Positions 60,904-64,000 of a DNA stretch of 64,000 nucleotides are shown here, piece after piece. Under the pieces are notes generated by a model. That model did not search any database and was not told where the DNA came from. It saw nothing but the letters and a program-made list of their open reading frames with translations. The stretch's first letter is position 1. Each line of letters opens with the position of its first letter. The translations under genes and the position numbers were made by a program. The stretch is from Symbiodinium natans. Taxonomy: Eukaryota; Sar; Dinophyceae; Suessiales; Symbiodiniaceae. The stretch covers positions 96,001 to 160,000 of the forward strand of contig CAJNDS010002842.1 of assembly GCA_905221605.1 (NCBI GenBank), in the 5' to 3' direction.

Positions 60904-63900
60904 GACCTCGGCTGTCAATCCACACTTAACAGTAACACTCGTTTAACACTCATGGCAAGTGACAAGGAGGCTTCAGGGGTCCAAAGTAAGCTTTTGACCA
61001 GTTCTGCCTAAACTCCCAAGCCCCTAATTTACCCTTGAAACCCTAAACCCTAAGGGGAGTTGGGCGTTAGACTGCAGTTTTTGGTTTAGGGGTCCGGGCT
61101 TAGTGACGAATGCCCACCCTCCCTCCGCAGACCACATGCCGGGCTTGTTTGGCTCAGGTCTCAATGAGGATAGGGTCGGGATCTCCTCAACCCTTCAAAT
61201 CCTTTAAATCCTTCAAGCCCTTCAAACCCCCAAAAAAACCCTTAAAGCCCTTTAAAACCCTTAAAACCCCCGTAAACAAAAAACCTCAAAGAACCCTGAA
61301 CACCCTTAGAAACCCAAAAAAAAGCCCTTCACGCCCTCAGCTCCCAGCTCCCTCGGCTGAGGCCAGGGTCTTGTGCACCGAACCATGGATCCCGAGCGCC
61401 TTGCGCTCCGAAACCTCACTCAAAGATTGGAAAGTCTAAGCAGACCCTTATAGAAAAGCCCGAACCAAGACATCCTAGAGAGTTTAGGGTTTAGGGTTGA
61501 GGGTTTACAAGCAAACCCTATAGATCCTAAGTCCCAAGCCCCCCGCCCAAAAATGAGCCAAAACGTAGGAAGCGGTAGCTTGCACCCCAAGGAATCTGTA
61601 GGTTGTTCTTCATCGGGCGTGGGGAGGGGAAATCCACAGCGGAGGTGCTTACTGGTAGGCTTGCGAGGCTCTGGGCCATAACTTGGGGGTGTGTGCACCC
61701 CCTGCGGCGCGTGCAGCAGCCATGAGCCACGCCAGCAGCACGGCACCCACTGCTTTCGGGCGCCCGCTGCACCTTGATGAGGCCTTGCCTTGTGCGTGCG
61801 ACCTCTAACTTCAGTAGTTCCCTCCATCGTATGTCAACAATCATCCTACAAGTGACTTATGCGAAATAAGCGCTAATGACCCTAAACCCCAAAAACCCCA
61901 AACCACATACAGACCAGCGAAGCAGAGTCTTGCGGTTCAGGGTTTGGGCTTCTGGGTTTAGTTTCAGCACTTGCCCAAGAATTGGGGTTGAGAATGTAGG
62001 ATTTAGGGGTGTTTAGGGTGGCGCAGATAGTCCCTGTGATGTTCTTAGGGTAGAGCCCGGAGCCCCAAGCCCCAAGCTCTAAACCCCAAACCCTAAACCC
62101 TAAACCCTAAACCCTCGACCCTGAGCCCCAAGCCCTAAGCCCTTTTGTCGAGTTCAAAGAGTACTCCGGTGCCGAGCCCACTCCTCAGGGTCCTTGTACC
62201 TAGTGGGGGGACTTTGAAGTTTAAGGTTTAGGGTTTAGGGTTTGGGGTTTAGGGTTTAGGGTTTAGGGTTCAGGCTTTGTTGAGGGTTTATAGGGTCCAT
62301 GGTCTCCCAGTGTCTTGGCTTCGAATAGAGCACCTTCTGCTACAATGTCTTGGCATTTGTGCCTCTCTGGCCCCTGTTGCTCGAAGCCTCTGCGTGTGGG
62401 CTCAAGGCCTAAGAGTTTAGGTACGTACATAGCAGGTTGGAGTTTAGGCGTTGTGGTCAATTGGAAAAACTGAGAACGCCCTAAACCCCAAACCCTAAAC
62501 CCTCAACCCCAGACCCTAGACCCTGAACCCTAAACCCTAAACCCCCAACAAGAGCAAAGCATGCACAGACAGCAGGCTGCGGCCGGCTTGCGCGTGCGGC
62601 GCCGGAGAAGCTCTGATCGCTGCAGCCCCCTGGCGCAGCAGAAGCAGGAATTAGGGTAAACCCTAAACCCTAAACCCTAAACCCTAAACGCTAAACGCTA
62701 AACCCTAAACCCTAAACCCTAAACCCTAAACCTGTTTGTGTGTAGGACGTGGGGTTTGGGGTCTGGTGCCGAGAGTCCTGGAGGGTTTAACCCCCCCCCC
62801 CCCCCATAAGCACGTAACCATCAAGGAGCCCTGGGCTTCCCTTGCTCATCTAAAAGGGGGGTTTAGCGTTTAGGGCCTAGGGTTTAGGGTATAGATTTTA
62901 GAGTTATTAGGGTTTAGGGTCATAAGGGTTTGGGGTTTCGGGTTTAGGGTTATTAGGGTTTAGGGTGATGGGGCTTAGGGTTGAGGGATTAGGGTACTCC
63001 AGTATCTTGATGCACTAAACCCAACTCTCACCTGGTAATCCTGTGCGTCCAACAAGGTTGAGTATAAGAAACCCTAAACCCTAAACCTTATGTCTAAAAA
63101 TCGCGGGCAGCGCCTTTCTTTGACACTAAGCCCGAAAAATCCGAAAGCAAAAGCCCGATAACCCATAGTATCGACCCTGCACATCCCACAAGCTCTATAC
63201 GGCCTAAACCCCGCAAACCCCCATGAACCCTAGAAAACGCTCCATAAACCCACCTTAGATACCCTACAAGCCCTGTAAGCCCCTGTATGCCCTGTAAGCC
63301 CTGTATGCCCTCAATCCTCAACCTGGGTTCAGGGCCTCACGGAGACGCCATGCTGTTTCGAGAGCTGCCGAGCAGGGTTGAGGGTGCATGTTGGCTGGCC
63401 AGGCTTAACTTATGTTTTTGAAGAAATAGAGGACACAATTGGGTCTAGGGGGCGGGGGTCAGGTTTAGGCATGCAAGCAGGAGCTACATTTCTGTAGCTC
63501 GTGTATTCTTTGTTTAGGGTCCCGGATTTCGGGTCACAGTAGTGGCGCTGGCGGTGGGTGCGGCCATAGAGGTTCGGGTATAGACATGGAGGCCATGGCC
63601 GAAACACTCAACCTTAAACTTGTGCTTATGCTCGGGGCTGGGGATTCTAAACCCTGAGCCCTAAGCCCTGAACCCTAAACCCTAAGCCCCCTTGGCAGGC
63701 AACGTGGGCAGTGACAGCAGCGGTGGTGACGACCCCTGGCTGCAAGAAAGCAGGGGGGGCGAGTTGGGCTGGTCGTGGGGCCTGCCCAGTAGGCCCTTGG
63801 TGGTCGATATAGTATGCCCTTATTTGGGGCTTTCCGAACATAGGGGTGCCCTCTGTGGGGAAGGGATTCTATTCTATTTGGGATATAAAAGGGGCACCGC

Positions 63901-64000
63901 TATTTTGGGTACCTTGTCACGTGCCAGCGCCACCGCGGGTGTCTCTGAGATCACGATCACGTCGTCGCAAAAAAAACGCGGGCTGGGAGGGGGGTGTACT
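60904..64000 (+). other. Downstream span without a recognised exon
   Basis: Holds short CCCTAAA and TTTAGGG arrays, exon-like islands at 62150-62205 (FKEYSGAEPTPQ), 62572-62640 (GLRVRRRRSSDRCSPLAQQK) and 63704-63762 (NVGSDSSGGDDPWLQ), a C tract 62791-62806, and an inverted pair at 63483-63506 (GAGCTACA/TGTAGCTC). None matches the missing ACC end. Confidence 0.45.

Larger units (their letters stand above)
57477..58791 (+). other. Long intron, 1.3 kb
   Basis: No array at the 5' end. Contains G tract about 57866-57882, T-then-G tract 58048-58080, TC/CG and TA microsatellite 58425-58510, then a CCCTAAA array up to the exon. Confidence 0.6.
59431..60881 (+). other. Intron with a retroelement piece and an inverted exon-boundary copy
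   Basis: In order: TTTAGGG array, repeat ending GGTTTAGCGTTCAAGG, RT fragment split by an array, inverted copy of the 47931-48027 segment, TTTAGGG array, second copy of the GGTTTAGCGTTCAAGG repeat, unique sequence, a 230-base CCCTAAA array, and about 290 bases of A/T-richer sequence. Confidence 0.75.

Noticed and set aside
58231-58647. Arg/Glu-rich and Ser/Leu-rich open frames
   Set aside because: They follow the TC/GA and TA microsatellite.
61420-61844. Two overlapping minus-strand open frames of 105-135 codons
   Set aside because: No recognisable domain and composition like the surrounding intron; opposite to the gene and without supporting signals.
137-63200. CRISPR-like array of regular repeats
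   Set aside because: Seven-base telomere units without spacers; eukaryotic context.
63470-63510. Small stem near 63483-63506 as a possible tRNA or ncRNA
   Set aside because: Only an eight-base stem with no cloverleaf or known motif.

Overview
The window looks like nuclear DNA of a dinoflagellate, or a close alveolate relative. Three things point there. Arabidopsis-type telomere repeats (TTTAGGG/CCCTAAA) are scattered through the whole 64 kb. The introns of the one gene I can reconstruct use mostly GC, with GT and GA, donors, and the acceptor is AG followed by G. That gene is broken into about sixty exons averaging roughly 50 nt. These splice rules are known as dinoflagellate hallmarks. The species cannot be told from the sequence. 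No bacterial genes, rRNA, tRNA or CRISPR array are visible, and almost all long open reading frames are read-through of repeats.

One gene fills the window on the + strand: a eukaryotic multidomain (homomeric) acetyl-CoA carboxylase. I rebuilt it by translating the short unique islands between repeat arrays and comparing them with remembered fungal, human and plant ACC sequences. The first ~27 kb encodes the central domain. From about 26,999 to 60,903 it encodes the carboxyltransferase domain. The biotin carboxylase and biotin carrier parts must lie upstream of base 1. Between 34,749 and 60,903, 34 exons (1,620 nt, 540 codons) join in one continuous frame without a stop, through NSGAR, GSGLIAGETS, VGIGAYLNRLGQR, NQLGG-like, GRARLGG, VWFPDSAFKTAQAL, ANWRGFSGG, GELRGGAWV and YADVDARGG. 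The last C-terminal stretch of the domain was not found in the final 3 kb.

The introns are the striking part. Most begin a few bases after the exon with a TTTAGGG array, and many end a few bases before the next exon with a CCCTAAA array. On the coding strand exons therefore sit as CCCTAAA - exon - TTTAGGG. Each such intron carries terminal inverted repeats made of telomere sequence, which would pair in RNA and bring the two splice sites together, while the C-rich 3' end also serves as a pyrimidine tract. Several introns are also flanked by short direct repeats at the two splice junctions. Together this looks like a family of telomere-repeat-ended introner elements that inserted with target-site duplication.

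Inside the introns are several small palindromic MITE-like families, a reverse-transcriptase fragment split by a pure TTTAGGG array, an inverted copy of one intron/exon boundary, a TFIIS-N-like fragment, homogenised TTTGGGG variant blocks, poly-G/poly-C tracts and microsatellites.
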